Positions 37,562 to 46,465 of a DNA stretch of 64,000 bases are shown here, piece after piece. This DNA is from CBDCHC01 sp965217075 (GTDB taxonomy: Bacteria; Pseudomonadota; Gammaproteobacteria; PS1; Pseudothioglobaceae): the NCBI GenBank assembly GCA_965217075.1, contig CBDCHC010000010.1:148720-212719 (forward strand). Reading direction: 5' to 3'. The translations under genes and the position numbers were made by a program. The stretch's first letter is position 1. Every line of letters begins with the position of its first letter. Under the pieces are notes generated by a model that saw only the letters and a list, made by a program, of their open reading frames with translations, was not told the DNA's origin and did not search any database.

Positions 37562-37590
37562 ATTTTATACATTGAAATCAAATGTGTCAT
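37562..37590 (-). promoter_or_regulatory. Predicted promoter of cas7fv-cas5fv-cas6f with pseudo-spacer target site
   Basis: Reading the minus strand, ATGACA (37585-37590) and TAAAAT (37562-37567) sit 17 bp apart and each differs from consensus at one position. The 17-bp spacer region contains TTGATTTCAAT (37571-37581), the exact complement of the first 11 nt of the pseudo-spacer at 37658. Binding of a Cascade there would block RNA polymerase. AGGAG lies just upstream of the cas7fv ATG at 37503. Confidence 0.6.
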
Positions 37591-37629
37591 ATTTTTAATT
37601 AGTTTTTTAATAATAATATAAAATACTAT

Positions 37630-37703
37630 CCAATTCGCCACATAGGCGACTTAGAAAATTGAAATCAATTTTGTGCTTTACCGCCACATAGGCGGCTGTT
37701 TTA
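37630..37703 (+). ncRNA. Mini-CRISPR element (two degenerate repeats and an 18-nt pseudo-spacer), CreR/CreA-like
   Basis: On the plus strand, opposite to the cas genes, 37630-37657 matches the repeat at 20 of 28 positions, including an intact handle CTTAGAAA and a perfect 5-bp stem CGCCACATAGGCG. The block 37676-37703 matches at 19 of 28, with a perfect CCGCC/GGCGG stem but a degraded handle. Between them lies ATTGAAATCAATTTTGTG (37658-37675). Both copies share two changes that improve stem pairing, so they are maintained rather than random decay. A TATAAA/TAAAAT box at 37617-37624 could start the RNA. The seed matches 37571-37581 inside the predicted cas7fv promoter. This layout is that of crRNA-like autorepressors. 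Confidence 0.72.
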
Positions 37704-37706
37704 TCT

Positions 37707-40589
37707 TTATTTATTTTTTACTTTAGAAATCGCCATAATTCCAATTGATTGATTAATGCCTTTGATATAATAAATAGCCTCATCGTCTGCTACTAAACCA
37801 TCTATATTGTTTAAAGTATCTTTAGTGTAACTCACATAAATTGGTGTTTCTGGATCTCTTGATTTTTCCAAATATAATTTGCCTTTATGTTTTGTATTGG
37901 CTTTAACTTTATAAGATTCAATATCATTGATCAAATTATGATGTTTTTTAATCATAAAACCTAAAGCATTTTCCTCGTCACCATAACTAGTAATTTCATT
38001 AACTCCTAGCGTTATCGCCTCTGGTAAATATTCATTTAAAACCTCATTATTTTGCACATCATAAATTGCCATTTGCACAAACCGACTATTACCGCGTAAA
38101 GAATGTTTTTTAATTTTAATATTGCTTTCCTTGGATAATTTTATACGTTTTGGTTCAAAAATATTATTTTCAATTACTCCAACGCTATCGCTCAATAAAG
38201 TTATAAAGTCATCTTCTATTATTTTTAAATAACTATCAGTCTTGTAAAACTCCTGATACCATTCATATAAATCTGTAATTGTTGTTGTTTTAGCATTTTC
38301 TATTTTATTTTGCAAAAAATCAATCCAAATTTTAGTGCTTTGCCATTGAAAGTCTCTATTTAGTGAATAAGCAACACCTTTTAATCTGCCACCACTTATA
38401 TTGTCAGTAAGTGCGATTGTTAAAGTAGCCACTTCAAATTCTGCAAAGCGATTTAACCTACCTAATCTCTGCAAAATGTTTTCTGCTGGTGCCATTTCGC
38501 TAATCATATTTTGACAACTGATATTTAGTGCTGCTTGAATAATTGGACCACTTCGCACAATATCAAACTGATGATTGCCATTTTTTTCAAAACTACTAAT
38601 CACTTTATCAAAAATCTCTTTTCTGTCTTGTGGGGTGAATTTAGAGTGCGTTAAAAGGCTGTTTTCGCCCTCTTGATTTTTGATAAAACTCTTTTGGGCT
38701 GTGGTTGCGGTGTTGCTAATCACAAATGAATTTTTAGCCATTTTTTGATAAAGTGGATTATTTTCATCTTCCAAAGATTCATCATAATTTACAAATTCAA
38801 TCTGATATTTTTTATCATTAAAACTTGCAATTCCTTCAATATCATCTTCATTGATGCCTAAAAATTCTTTTACAAAATAATAATTTGGTGTTGCTGAAAC
38901 TAGCAAGGTATTTGGTTGAATTTCTTCATTTTGTTGTATTTTTTTACATTTTATAAGTTCAGCAAATAAAATATTAAACCCAGCCATTGGGGAGTATTCG
39001 TGAAACTCATCAAAAACGATAGTTGAATTCATAAAAAGGGTTAAATTGCTAATATTTCTATGGGTAGTAATGCCGTTAATAATTTGGTCAATCGTGGTTA
39101 AAACAATATCGCCTTTAAAATGCTCTTGTGTTTTTAATTTAAAATCTTCTTTTTCTTGATCAGTTTGTTGTTTATTGGTATATTTAAACTCTCCTGTGTG
39201 AATTTCTATTAATGCATTTGGTAAATACTCATCACTACTCAAATCTTTAAACAAACTTTGACAAATTGCCACTCTTGGGCAAATCCATAAAATTTGTTTA
39301 GCAGAAGTATTTAACGCCCATTCCAAAGCAATTTTAGTCTTGCCACAACCCGCAGGGCCATTTAAAACAGCAATATCTTTTTCTTCATCTGCCAAATCTT
39401 TAGCTACTTTTGCTTGTTGCTCATTTCTTTCACTGTTTGGGTATTTATCCTCAAAACCATCAAAGCAAGTTTTAATATGTTGATTTAATCCCCTATCTTG
39501 AATAAGTTGTTTTTTGGCAAAACCTGCTAATTCTTTATTGTCAATGTAATTTTGTAATTCTTCACAGCTTAGCGATGAAACTAATCTGTCGGCGGTTATT
39601 ACAGACGTGCGAATTAAATTTTCCTTGGCATTTTTGCTGATTTGTTTTTGATATTTTTCTATATTGCCAAAGGTTTTATAGGTTTTATATTTTGGCAAAT
39701 CTTTATCTTCAATCTCGTTATCATAATTTGTTGGCCCTTTGATTGAGATAGATTTTTCATCAAAATAATTTTCAATTAGTTTATTAATACTTACAAAAAT
39801 ACTTTTACTATTTTCTATCAATTCTTTTAAATTATTATTTTGCAGTTTGTCGTTTATTTGTTCTAAATTTACAACATCGTCTTTACGAAAAGGCTTTGCA
39901 TGATGCCAGTAAATGGCGTGTTTAATGGCTTTCTTCTCTTCTTTTCCAAAAACAGAATCATCTGCCAAAATCTCATAAATCAATGCAGATACTTCATTAT
40001 GCGTTGGATATTTTTCCCAAGAAAAAGAACATTTTTCAATATGAAAACCATTTTCTGGTAATTCTAAATTTAGATTTTTCTTTCTTAATTCTTTATTTAA
40101 CCAATCCTGAAAATGCTCTTCTAATTTACCAATATCGTGCCAAAATCCAGCCATTTGTGCGGCATTATGCAATTGACTTTCACTACTAAATTCTGTCATT
40201 ATTGCTTTTGCCACAACCCCAACAGCAAACAAATGCTGGTCTAGTGGTTGTTTTTTGGTATTTGCATATATTTCACTCATATTTATTTCCCCTATAAATT
40301 TATCTTGTTCTGTATAGTTTACTGCCACAACTCCCTCACTATTAAATTTGTCTCTATTGCCAACTACCCACAATAATTCTGTTCTAACTCTTGATTTTAG
40401 TTGATGACAACTCACCGCTGTATTTTTGCTGGCGGTTCTTTTTAATAATTTTTTAACAGCATCTAACCCTTCCTGTGTGATTGGTGTTTGCCAAGTATTA
40501 TTACCAATACGATTAGCGAATGCGTCTAATACTCGTCTGGTTTTTTTAAGGGAATTTTTTTCACATTCGCTGATGAAAGTAACTAACAT
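37707..40589 (-). CDS. cas3: Cas2-Cas3 fusion nuclease-helicase (type I-F)
   Basis: A 960-aa fusion. Residues 1 to about 95 form the Cas2-like domain (MLVTFISECEKNSLKKTRRV). An HD nuclease follows (GFWHDIGKLEEHFQDWL, HD at about 153-154), then an SF2 helicase with Walker A VLNGPAGCGKTK, the DEFH box VFDEFHEYSP and motif III LLVSATPNYYF, and a C-terminal helicase domain with NILQRLGRLNR. Cas3 degrades targets recruited by Cascade, and the Cas2 part works with Cas1 in spacer acquisition. The ATG overlaps the end of cas1 by 7 bp. A gap of about 200 bp separates it from cas7fv, unusual in this compact operon. Confidence 0.95.
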   Translation of the reverse strand: MLVTFISECEKNSLKKTRRVLDAFANRIGNNTWQTPITQEGLDAVKKLLKRTASKNTAVSCHQLKSRVRTELLWVVGNRDKFNSEGVVAVNYTEQDKFIGEINMSEIYANTKKQPLDQHLFAVGVVAKAIMTEFSSESQLHNAAQMAGFWHDIGKLEEHFQDWLNKELRKKNLNLELPENGFHIEKCSFSWEKYPTHNEVSALIYEILADDSVFGKEEKKAIKHAIYWHHAKPFRKDDVVNLEQINDKLQNNNLKELIENSKSIFVSINKLIENYFDEKSISIKGPTNYDNEIEDKDLPKYKTYKTFGNIEKYQKQISKNAKENLIRTSVITADRLVSSLSCEELQNYIDNKELAGFAKKQLIQDRGLNQHIKTCFDGFEDKYPNSERNEQQAKVAKDLADEEKDIAVLNGPAGCGKTKIALEWALNTSAKQILWICPRVAICQSLFKDLSSDEYLPNALIEIHTGEFKYTNKQQTDQEKEDFKLKTQEHFKGDIVLTTIDQIINGITTHRNISNLTLFMNSTIVFDEFHEYSPMAGFNILFAELIKCKKIQQNEEIQPNTLLVSATPNYYFVKEFLGINEDDIEGIASFNDKKYQIEFVNYDESLEDENNPLYQKMAKNSFVISNTATTAQKSFIKNQEGENSLLTHSKFTPQDRKEIFDKVISSFEKNGNHQFDIVRSGPIIQAALNISCQNMISEMAPAENILQRLGRLNRFAEFEVATLTIALTDNISGGRLKGVAYSLNRDFQWQSTKIWIDFLQNKIENAKTTTITDLYEWYQEFYKTDSYLKIIEDDFITLLSDSVGVIENNIFEPKRIKLSKESNIKIKKHSLRGNSRFVQMAIYDVQNNEVLNEYLPEAITLGVNEITSYGDEENALGFMIKKHHNLINDIESYKVKANTKHKGKLYLEKSRDPETPIYVSYTKDTLNNIDGLVADDEAIYYIKGINQSIGIMAISKVKNK

Positions 40590-41533
40590 TTCTCACTCTC
40601 ACTCTCATTTGCCTGTTCGCAAACCTCTTTCACGGTGTTAAACATAAAATCTAGCACTTTATGTTTGGTGAAATTTTGCAGACAAAGTTGTCTAAATTCT
40701 TGCTCACTCATTTGTTCTTTAGCGGCAATAAATGCCCATGGCAAAATAACAGCATCTTTGATTAAATCAGCAATATCAAAAACTAAAGCACCTCTGCGAG
40801 TTTTGCCGTGCATTAGGGCAAAACCGTGCGGAATACCTAACACCCAAAGTGTTGTTGCAGCCAAACCATAAGCCAAATAATTGCCATGATTAAGAAAATC
40901 ATTGGCTAAATCTGTGCTGTCGTGTTGCCTAGTAAATTTTGTAGTTTTGGTAACGGTCGCAGCTTGGCGGTATAGGGCTTTGGTGAGTTGCATTTCATCA
41001 GTGAGCAATTTATTAACGCTGTGTGCATTTTGAATTTTTGTTTTAAAATCAGTGAGTAATTTTTTATTTGCATTAAAACCTTCAATTTGTAAATCTTTAT
41101 CTTTAGTCCAAATTTTTTGCAAAAAATCAATGCGTTTAACTTGTAAAAATTTGGCAAAATATAATCTTTTATTTTCATCAAACCAAAAAGACATCCAAGC
41201 CTGTACATATTCTGTTGGTCTGTATTCACTTTGTGGCGTGAGCCACTCAATTTCATTTGCCATTAAAAGTGGTGTACCACCTGTGCCACTAAAACCAACT
41301 AAAACTCCAGCTTGAGAAAGCATTCGCATGGCTGCTTGGGTGATTGAGGTGCCACCACCCAATAAAATACAAGTGGTATTGGCAATGGGGATGTTCCAAT
41401 ATTGTTTATTATCTTGCTCTTCGGTGAGATACAAAACTCGTCCGTCTTTTTGCATTACTCGGCATTTATCTAAATAATAAATATTGGCTCGTTTAGAATG
41501 AAGAATAGCTTTTAAGTCGGTTAATACTTGCAT
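40583..41533 (-). CDS. cas1: CRISPR integrase Cas1 (type I-F)
   Basis: The 316-aa Cas1 of subtype I-F: N-terminal beta domain (HSKRANIYYLDKCRVMQKDG), ILLGGGTSITQAAMRML, and the catalytic helical domain with NHGNYLAYGLAATTLWVLGIPHG and GKTRRGALVFDIADLIKD (metal-binding His and Asp). It inserts new spacers at the leader end with Cas2-3. It is the first gene of the cas operon. The 63-bp gap to crcB should contain the operon promoter. Confidence 0.95.
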   Translation of the reverse strand: MQVLTDLKAILHSKRANIYYLDKCRVMQKDGRVLYLTEEQDNKQYWNIPIANTTCILLGGGTSITQAAMRMLSQAGVLVGFSGTGGTPLLMANEIEWLTPQSEYRPTEYVQAWMSFWFDENKRLYFAKFLQVKRIDFLQKIWTKDKDLQIEGFNANKKLLTDFKTKIQNAHSVNKLLTDEMQLTKALYRQAATVTKTTKFTRQHDSTDLANDFLNHGNYLAYGLAATTLWVLGIPHGFALMHGKTRRGALVFDIADLIKDAVILPWAFIAAKEQMSEQEFRQLCLQNFTKHKVLDFMFNTVKEVCEQANESESEKC

Positions 41534-41596
41534 TTAATTTTTTTAATAAATATTACATTACATTTAATTGATATTAATTTTAGTAAGATTTTATTG

Positions 41597-41962
41597 CTAC
41601 CATAACGCTCTTATAAGATGCATTGCTATAATTATCATCATTACTGATAATACAACATTGCCAGTTAAGTTAATAACAGCTGTGATGTAGTTATGATTTA
41701 AATTAGTAAACAAATTAATACTATCAAGTGAAATAGTTGATAAAGTAGTGAGTGAACCACAAAAACCAACTAATAATATTAAACGATAGTTATCACTTAA
41801 TTGAATTTTTTCTGTAAGAATAATAAATACAGTGCCAGCAATAAATGAACCTAACATGTTAGCTACTAAAACACCGTAAATTTTATGAGTAATAAGCTCA
41901 GATAAAAGATAACGCAAGCTAGCGCCAAATACTGCTCCTATACTTACTAGTAAAAAATTCAT
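41597..41962 (-). CDS. crcB: Fluoride channel CrcB (Fluc)
   Basis: A 121-aa four-helix membrane protein with the Fluc motifs GAVFGASLRYLLSE, ANMLGSFIAGTVF and GFCGSLTTLSTISLD (the phenylalanine position of the box differs slightly). Fluc dimers export fluoride. No fluoride riboswitch was seen in the 18 bp to rarA. It is the last gene of the fabD-fabG-apbE-rarA-crcB run. Confidence 0.92.
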   Translation of the reverse strand: MNFLLVSIGAVFGASLRYLLSELITHKIYGVLVANMLGSFIAGTVFIILTEKIQLSDNYRLILLVGFCGSLTTLSTISLDSINLFTNLNHNYITAVINLTGNVVLSVMMIIIAMHLIRALW

Positions 41963-41980
41963 TTGTTAGTTGCTTTATAA

Positions 41981-43195
41981 TTAATCACTTTTATTTCTTA
42001 ATTTAAATAGTTTTTCTGTTATTTTAATCTCCAAACCTCTATTAGTTGGATGATAATATTGTTTTTCTCCTATTTCATGTGGAAAATATGTTTGTCCTGT
42101 AGCTATAGCATCTTTTTCATTATGAGCATATCGATAATCCTTGCCATATCCTTGTTTTTGCATGAGTTTAGTAGTAGCATTGCATAAATGTTTAGGTACA
42201 GCATAATTATCATCTTTAATAGCTGCTTTGGCGGCATTAAGCGCTAAATAAACTGCGTTTGATTTAGGAGCTATTGCACAATATATAAGTGCTTGTGCTA
42301 CTGCTCTATCTCCTTCTTTGGCTCCTACTCTATGATAAATATCCCAGGCAGTTAGGGTAATGCTTAAGGCGCGTGGATCAGCTAAACCAATATCTTCGCT
42401 AGCAATAGCAAGCAGTCTTCTAGCAATAATTTTAGTATCACAACCAGCATTATTAAGTCTAACAAACCAGTAAAGAGCAGCGTCTGGATTACTACCACGC
42501 ACGGATTTATGTAGGGCTGATAATTGCTGATAATAAATATCACCATTTTTATCAAAATTAGCTAGATTGGCGCCAATAAAATGTTTAATATTGTTCGGTT
42601 TTTGTTGTTGTATTTGTTCGACAATATTTAATAATTTACGGGCATCTCCATTACTTGCTTGGATAATTATTTTTTTATTAATATCATCTAATTTAATAAT
42701 TTTATTTAAAATTTGTTCTAACTCATCAGTAGATAATTGTTTAAATATATATACACTTAAACGAGATAATAAAGCATTGTTAAGTGCAAAAGATGGGTTT
42801 TCTGTAGTTGCCCCTATTAGGGTAATAAGCCCAGTCTCAATACTTGACAATAGTATATCTTGTTGTGATTTATTAAAATGATGAATTTCATCAATAAATA
42901 CTATAGTTTGTTTATTAATATTTATAATATTTTTAGCTTCAGTTATTATTTCTCTTAAATCTTTAACATTGCTACTAATAGCAGATAGCTCTATAAAATT
43001 ACTTGTGATTGTATTAGCTATAATACGCGCTAAAGTAGTTTTGCCAACACCAGACGGACCATAAAAAATCATAGAGTGTATATTTGTGCTTGTAATAGCA
43101 ACATTTAGAGCTTTATTTTTGGCTAATATATGTTGTTGACCAATAAAGTCGGTCAGGTGTTGTGGGCGAAGTTTTTCTGCAAGCGGTATTTTCAT
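41981..43195 (-). CDS. rarA: Replication-associated recombination protein A
   Basis: A AAA+ ATPase of the RarA/MgsA/WRNIP1 family that acts at stalled forks. The 404-aa protein begins PLAEKLRPQHLTDFIGQQHI and has Walker A GPSGVGKTTLARI, Walker B VFIDEIHHFN, sensor LIGATTENPSF, and the family C-terminal domain VRGSNPDAALYWFVRL and ASEDIGLADPRAL. Length is slightly short of E. coli's 447 aa. It starts 3 bp after apbE. Confidence 0.95.
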   Translation of the reverse strand: MKIPLAEKLRPQHLTDFIGQQHILAKNKALNVAITSTNIHSMIFYGPSGVGKTTLARIIANTITSNFIELSAISSNVKDLREIITEAKNIININKQTIVFIDEIHHFNKSQQDILLSSIETGLITLIGATTENPSFALNNALLSRLSVYIFKQLSTDELEQILNKIIKLDDINKKIIIQASNGDARKLLNIVEQIQQQKPNNIKHFIGANLANFDKNGDIYYQQLSALHKSVRGSNPDAALYWFVRLNNAGCDTKIIARRLLAIASEDIGLADPRALSITLTAWDIYHRVGAKEGDRAVAQALIYCAIAPKSNAVYLALNAAKAAIKDDNYAVPKHLCNATTKLMQKQGYGKDYRYAHNEKDAIATGQTYFPHEIGEKQYYHPTNRGLEIKITEKLFKLRNKSD

Positions 43196-43197
43196 AT

Positions 43198-44112
43198 TTA
43201 TAAATTTAATTGTAAGATATTATTGTTTTTATCAATTAATACAGACTGTAGCTTGTACTTGTTAATAAATTTAATAGCTTTGTTTTTACCCATGGCAAGC
43301 AAAGCTGTAGCATAGGCGTCTGCTACATAAGTTTTTTGATGAATAATGCTAACACTTATTAAGTTGCTATTGCTAGGCATGCCAGTTTTTGGGTTTATTA
43401 TGTGGATAAATTTTTTTTTATTAAAAATACGATAATTACGATAATCACCGCTAGTAGCAATAGCGTTGTTATGTAATTGTATTGTAATTGGTATTTTATT
43501 TATTCGTTCAATTCCGATAGTTTTATCACCCATTACTCGCACTTCTCCGCCTATCTCTACTACAAAATTATCTATATTATGTTGTAATAACATCTCAGCA
43601 ATATTATCTACCGCAAAACCTTTAGCAATAGCTGATAGATTAAGTTTAATATCTTTTAATTTTTTTAAATAATTATCTTTTAATGTTAAATATTTCATTG
43701 ATGAATGGTTAAGTGCATTTTTAATAGCGGCTATAGTTGGTTTTTTATTAATATTTTTATTGCCAAAACCCCATATATTGATTAAATTACCTATAGCTAT
43801 ATCAAAAAATCCATCTGTTTGTTCGTGTATTTGTTGTGATTTATGCAGCAGAAATAATAAATTATCTGATGCTAATAACCATTTATTAGCAGGCTGATTA
43901 TTGATTTTATTAAGTTCTGAGTTATCATTCCAGGTAGAAAATACAGTATTTATATTTAATAGTTTTTTAGTTATTATTTTTTTATCAATATATTTATTAG
44001 TAACAATGTTATAAGTCGTCCCCATTGTTTTACCAGTTATAATAAATTTATTATTATTACAAGATGCAATTAATAGGCTTAAAAATATATAAATAAAAGT
44101 TTTATTGTGCAT
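43198..44112 (-). CDS. apbE: FAD:protein FMN transferase ApbE (lipoprotein)
   Basis: ApbE covalently attaches FMN to Thr residues in proteins such as NqrB/C, RnfD/G and NosR. The 304-aa protein has a lipoprotein signal (LLIASC), GTTYNIV, LNLSAIAKGFAVD, VVEIGGEVRVMG and the metal site VADAYATALLAMG. NosR encoded later in this window contains a candidate FMN-Thr site (SGATVTD), so this gene may serve it. It is overlapped with fabG by one base. Confidence 0.94.
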   Translation of the reverse strand: MHNKTFIYIFLSLLIASCNNNKFIITGKTMGTTYNIVTNKYIDKKIITKKLLNINTVFSTWNDNSELNKINNQPANKWLLASDNLLFLLHKSQQIHEQTDGFFDIAIGNLINIWGFGNKNINKKPTIAAIKNALNHSSMKYLTLKDNYLKKLKDIKLNLSAIAKGFAVDNIAEMLLQHNIDNFVVEIGGEVRVMGDKTIGIERINKIPITIQLHNNAIATSGDYRNYRIFNKKKFIHIINPKTGMPSNSNLISVSIIHQKTYVADAYATALLAMGKNKAIKFINKYKLQSVLIDKNNNILQLNL

Positions 44113-44861
44113 TAAACGGTATACATACCTCCATTTATATGCAGTGTTTGTGCTGTAATGTATTTACCACTATCAGCTGCTAAAAATAGAGCAGCATCAG
44201 CAATATTTTCTGTAGTGCCTAATTTAGCAAGTGGTATTTGTGCGATTAATTTTTGTTGCTGTTCGGTTGTTAATTTAGCTGTCATATCAGTTTGAATAAA
44301 ACCAGGAGCAATAGCATTTACTGTAATACCTCTTGATCCTACTTCTCTGGCTAATGACTTAGTAAAACCTATAATTCCTGCTTTAGCAGCACTATAATTT
44401 GTTTGACCAGCGTTACCCATGCTACCTACTACTGAGGCAATAGAAATAATACTACCTGATTTTTTTTTCATCATAGCTCGTAATACTGCCTTGCTCATTT
44501 TATATACACTACGTAAATTAGTATTAATAATTGTATCCCATTCATCATCTGTCATACGCATTAATAAATTATCACGAGTAATGCCAGCATTATTAATAAG
44601 TATATCAATGCTACCATAATTATCATTAATGTATTTGATGTTACTGCTAATCTGATTATCATCGCAAACATCTAATTTGATGCCAGTACCTATAATGTTA
44701 TTATTTGTTAATTTTTGTGCAATATTATCAGCACCATTTTTGGTAGTAGCGCTGCCTATTACAGTAGCACCATGTTTTCCAAGCTTTAGCATAATTGCTT
44801 CGCCTATTCCTCTTGAAGCTCCAGTTATCAGTGCTACTTTATTAGTTAGATTGTTGTTCAT
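44112..44861 (-). CDS. fabG: 3-oxoacyl-[acyl-carrier-protein] reductase
   Basis: FabG reduces beta-ketoacyl-ACP with NADPH in fatty-acid elongation. The 249-aa SDR shows ALITGASRGIGEAI, NNAGITRDNLLMRM (family-specific), the catalytic Ser-Tyr-Lys in SIASVVGSMGNAGQTNYSAAKAG, and IAPGFIQTDMT. It overlaps fabD by 20 bp, the normal fabD-fabG order. acpP is not adjacent. Confidence 0.95.
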   Translation of the reverse strand: MNNNLTNKVALITGASRGIGEAIMLKLGKHGATVIGSATTKNGADNIAQKLTNNNIIGTGIKLDVCDDNQISSNIKYINDNYGSIDILINNAGITRDNLLMRMTDDEWDTIINTNLRSVYKMSKAVLRAMMKKKSGSIISIASVVGSMGNAGQTNYSAAKAGIIGFTKSLAREVGSRGITVNAIAPGFIQTDMTAKLTTEQQQKLIAQIPLAKLGTTENIADAALFLAADSGKYITAQTLHINGGMYTV

Positions 44862-45777
44862 TTAAAAATTCCAAAGTTGTATTTAAAGTTAGGTTATCGT
44901 GAACCATATATGATGTTATGTTTTTATTAATACGGCGATTAAGATTAGATAATACTTTAGCTGGACCCAGCTCAATTGTTGCCTCAACTTGCAAATTATT
45001 AATACTAAGAGACCAAAGCACTGGATTATATAGTTGTTTGGCAAGCTTTTGTTTTAACTCTTTAATATTATTTGCCTGATTGCCGTCAATATTATGCAGT
45101 AATTTAGTGTTAGGCATTTTAAAATTAAAATCATCTATAAATTTTGCAAATTTTTTGCCAGCAGTTAACATGAGTATTGAATGTGATGGCACACTAACAG
45201 GCAGTACAATTACTTTTTTAGCGCCATTATCTTTCATTATTTGACATATTTTATCAACAGCATTTTTAGTACCGGCAATTACTACTTGACCATTAGCATT
45301 AAAATTAACAGCCTCAACAACCCCATCATCGTTATAATTTTTACATAAAGTAATAACATCGCTATCTGCAAGACCTAATATAGCTGCCATAGCACCAGTA
45401 TTATTAGGCACAGCATTTATCATTAGCTCTGCTCTTTTTTGTATTATTCTAATACTATCAGTAAAATTTAAACTATTACTTGCACACAGAGCACTAATTT
45501 CGCCTAAGCTATGCCCAGCCATTGCCTTAGGTGATAAATTATTATGTTGAGTTAAAACTTTAAAGCAACTAATAGCAGCACAAAACATAATTAGTTGTGT
45601 ATTTTGTGTTTGATTAAGTTTTTCTTTATCAGTCTGTGTTAATTGCCATAAATCAAAACCAACAATATCACTTGCTGTATTAAATACATCGCTAACAACA
45701 CTAAAACTAGTATTTAATTCTTGTAACATACCTACGCTTTGTGATCCTTGTCCGGGAAAAATAAGAGCGTAATTCAT
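44842..45777 (-). CDS. fabD: Malonyl-CoA:ACP transacylase
   Basis: FabD loads malonate onto ACP. The 311-aa product starts MNYALIFPGQGSQSVGML and has the nucleophile elbow AGHSLGEISAL, the active-site His in PVSVPSHS, and GANGAK-type NGAKKVIVL. It is 31 bp downstream of rpmA, so L21-L27 and the fatty-acid genes may share transcripts. Confidence 0.96.
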   Translation of the reverse strand: MNYALIFPGQGSQSVGMLQELNTSFSVVSDVFNTASDIVGFDLWQLTQTDKEKLNQTQNTQLIMFCAAISCFKVLTQHNNLSPKAMAGHSLGEISALCASNSLNFTDSIRIIQKRAELMINAVPNNTGAMAAILGLADSDVITLCKNYNDDGVVEAVNFNANGQVVIAGTKNAVDKICQIMKDNGAKKVIVLPVSVPSHSILMLTAGKKFAKFIDDFNFKMPNTKLLHNIDGNQANNIKELKQKLAKQLYNPVLWSLSINNLQVEATIELGPAKVLSNLNRRINKNITSYMVHDNLTLNTTLEFLNEQQSN

Positions 45778-45808
45778 ACGTAGGTTAGTTAATAATTATT
45801 TATCTATA

Positions 45809-46066
45809 TTATGATGATTGTATAGAGATAAATTTACGATTAAATTTACCTTTAGTAGCAAAAAAAACAAAACCATCTTTGGTGGCAAATAATGTATCGT
45901 CTTTGCCTCTACCAACATTTACTCCAGCATGAAATTTTGTACCTCGTTGACGCACTAAAATATTGCCAGCTAATACTTTTTCTCCGCCAAATTTTTTTAC
46001 CCCAAGTCTTTTAGATACACTATCGCGACCATTATTAGTACTACCACCTGCTTTTTTATGTGCCAT
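45809..46066 (-). CDS. rpmA: 50S ribosomal protein L27
   Basis: An 85-aa protein beginning MAHKKAGGSTNNGRDS, with RLGVKKFGGE, LVRQRGTKFHAG and VGRGKDDTLFA, all invariant L27 features. The N-terminal tail reaches the peptidyl-transferase centre. AGGAGGC is just upstream of the ATG. It lies 2 bp after rplU. Confidence 0.98.
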   Translation of the reverse strand: MAHKKAGGSTNNGRDSVSKRLGVKKFGGEKVLAGNILVRQRGTKFHAGVNVGRGKDDTLFATKDGFVFFATKGKFNRKFISIQSS

Positions 46067-46068
46067 TA

Positions 46069-46383
46069 TTAGCCTCCTGCGTTGATTTTGTTGATTTTAA
46101 CTTTAGTGTATAGTTGTCTATGACCTTGTCTTTTTATGTGGTGTTTGCGACGCTTGAACTTAATAATATGAATTTTTTTGCCTCTGTAATTATTAATTAT
46201 TTCAGCCTCTACTTTTGCTCCTTTAATAAAAGGAGAACCAACGCTAACTGTTTCGCCACCTATCATAAGCACTTCATCAAAGCTAACTTTATCGCCTACC
46301 TCTTTATTTAATTTTTCGATAGTTATAATATCATTATCACTTACTCTATATTGTTTGCCACTTGTTTTAATTACTGCATACAT
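46069..46383 (-). CDS. rplU: 50S ribosomal protein L21
   Basis: A 104-aa protein, MYAVIKTSGKQYRVSDNDII..., ending HIIKFKRRKHHIKRQGHRQ, typical of L21. It heads the rplU-rpmA operon. The 82 bp to the divergent isomerase gene should hold both promoters; no classical autoregulatory leader could be identified. Confidence 0.98.
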   Translation of the reverse strand: MYAVIKTSGKQYRVSDNDIITIEKLNKEVGDKVSFDEVLMIGGETVSVGSPFIKGAKVEAEIINNYRGKKIHIIKFKRRKHHIKRQGHRQLYTKVKINKINAGG

Positions 46384-46465
46384 ATTAACGCACTTATTTG
46401 ATTTAAAAAACTCTTAATTATACAATAAATTTATGGGATAATTTTATTTTTTTAGCATTTTTAAT

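Noticed and set aside
33315..41600. CRISPR-Cas locus as an island with tRNA-Val as attachment site
   Set aside because: The only shared stretch at the far end is ATTTTATTGCT near 33334 and 41588, outside the tRNA and AT-rich; not a convincing att repeat, and there is no integrase.
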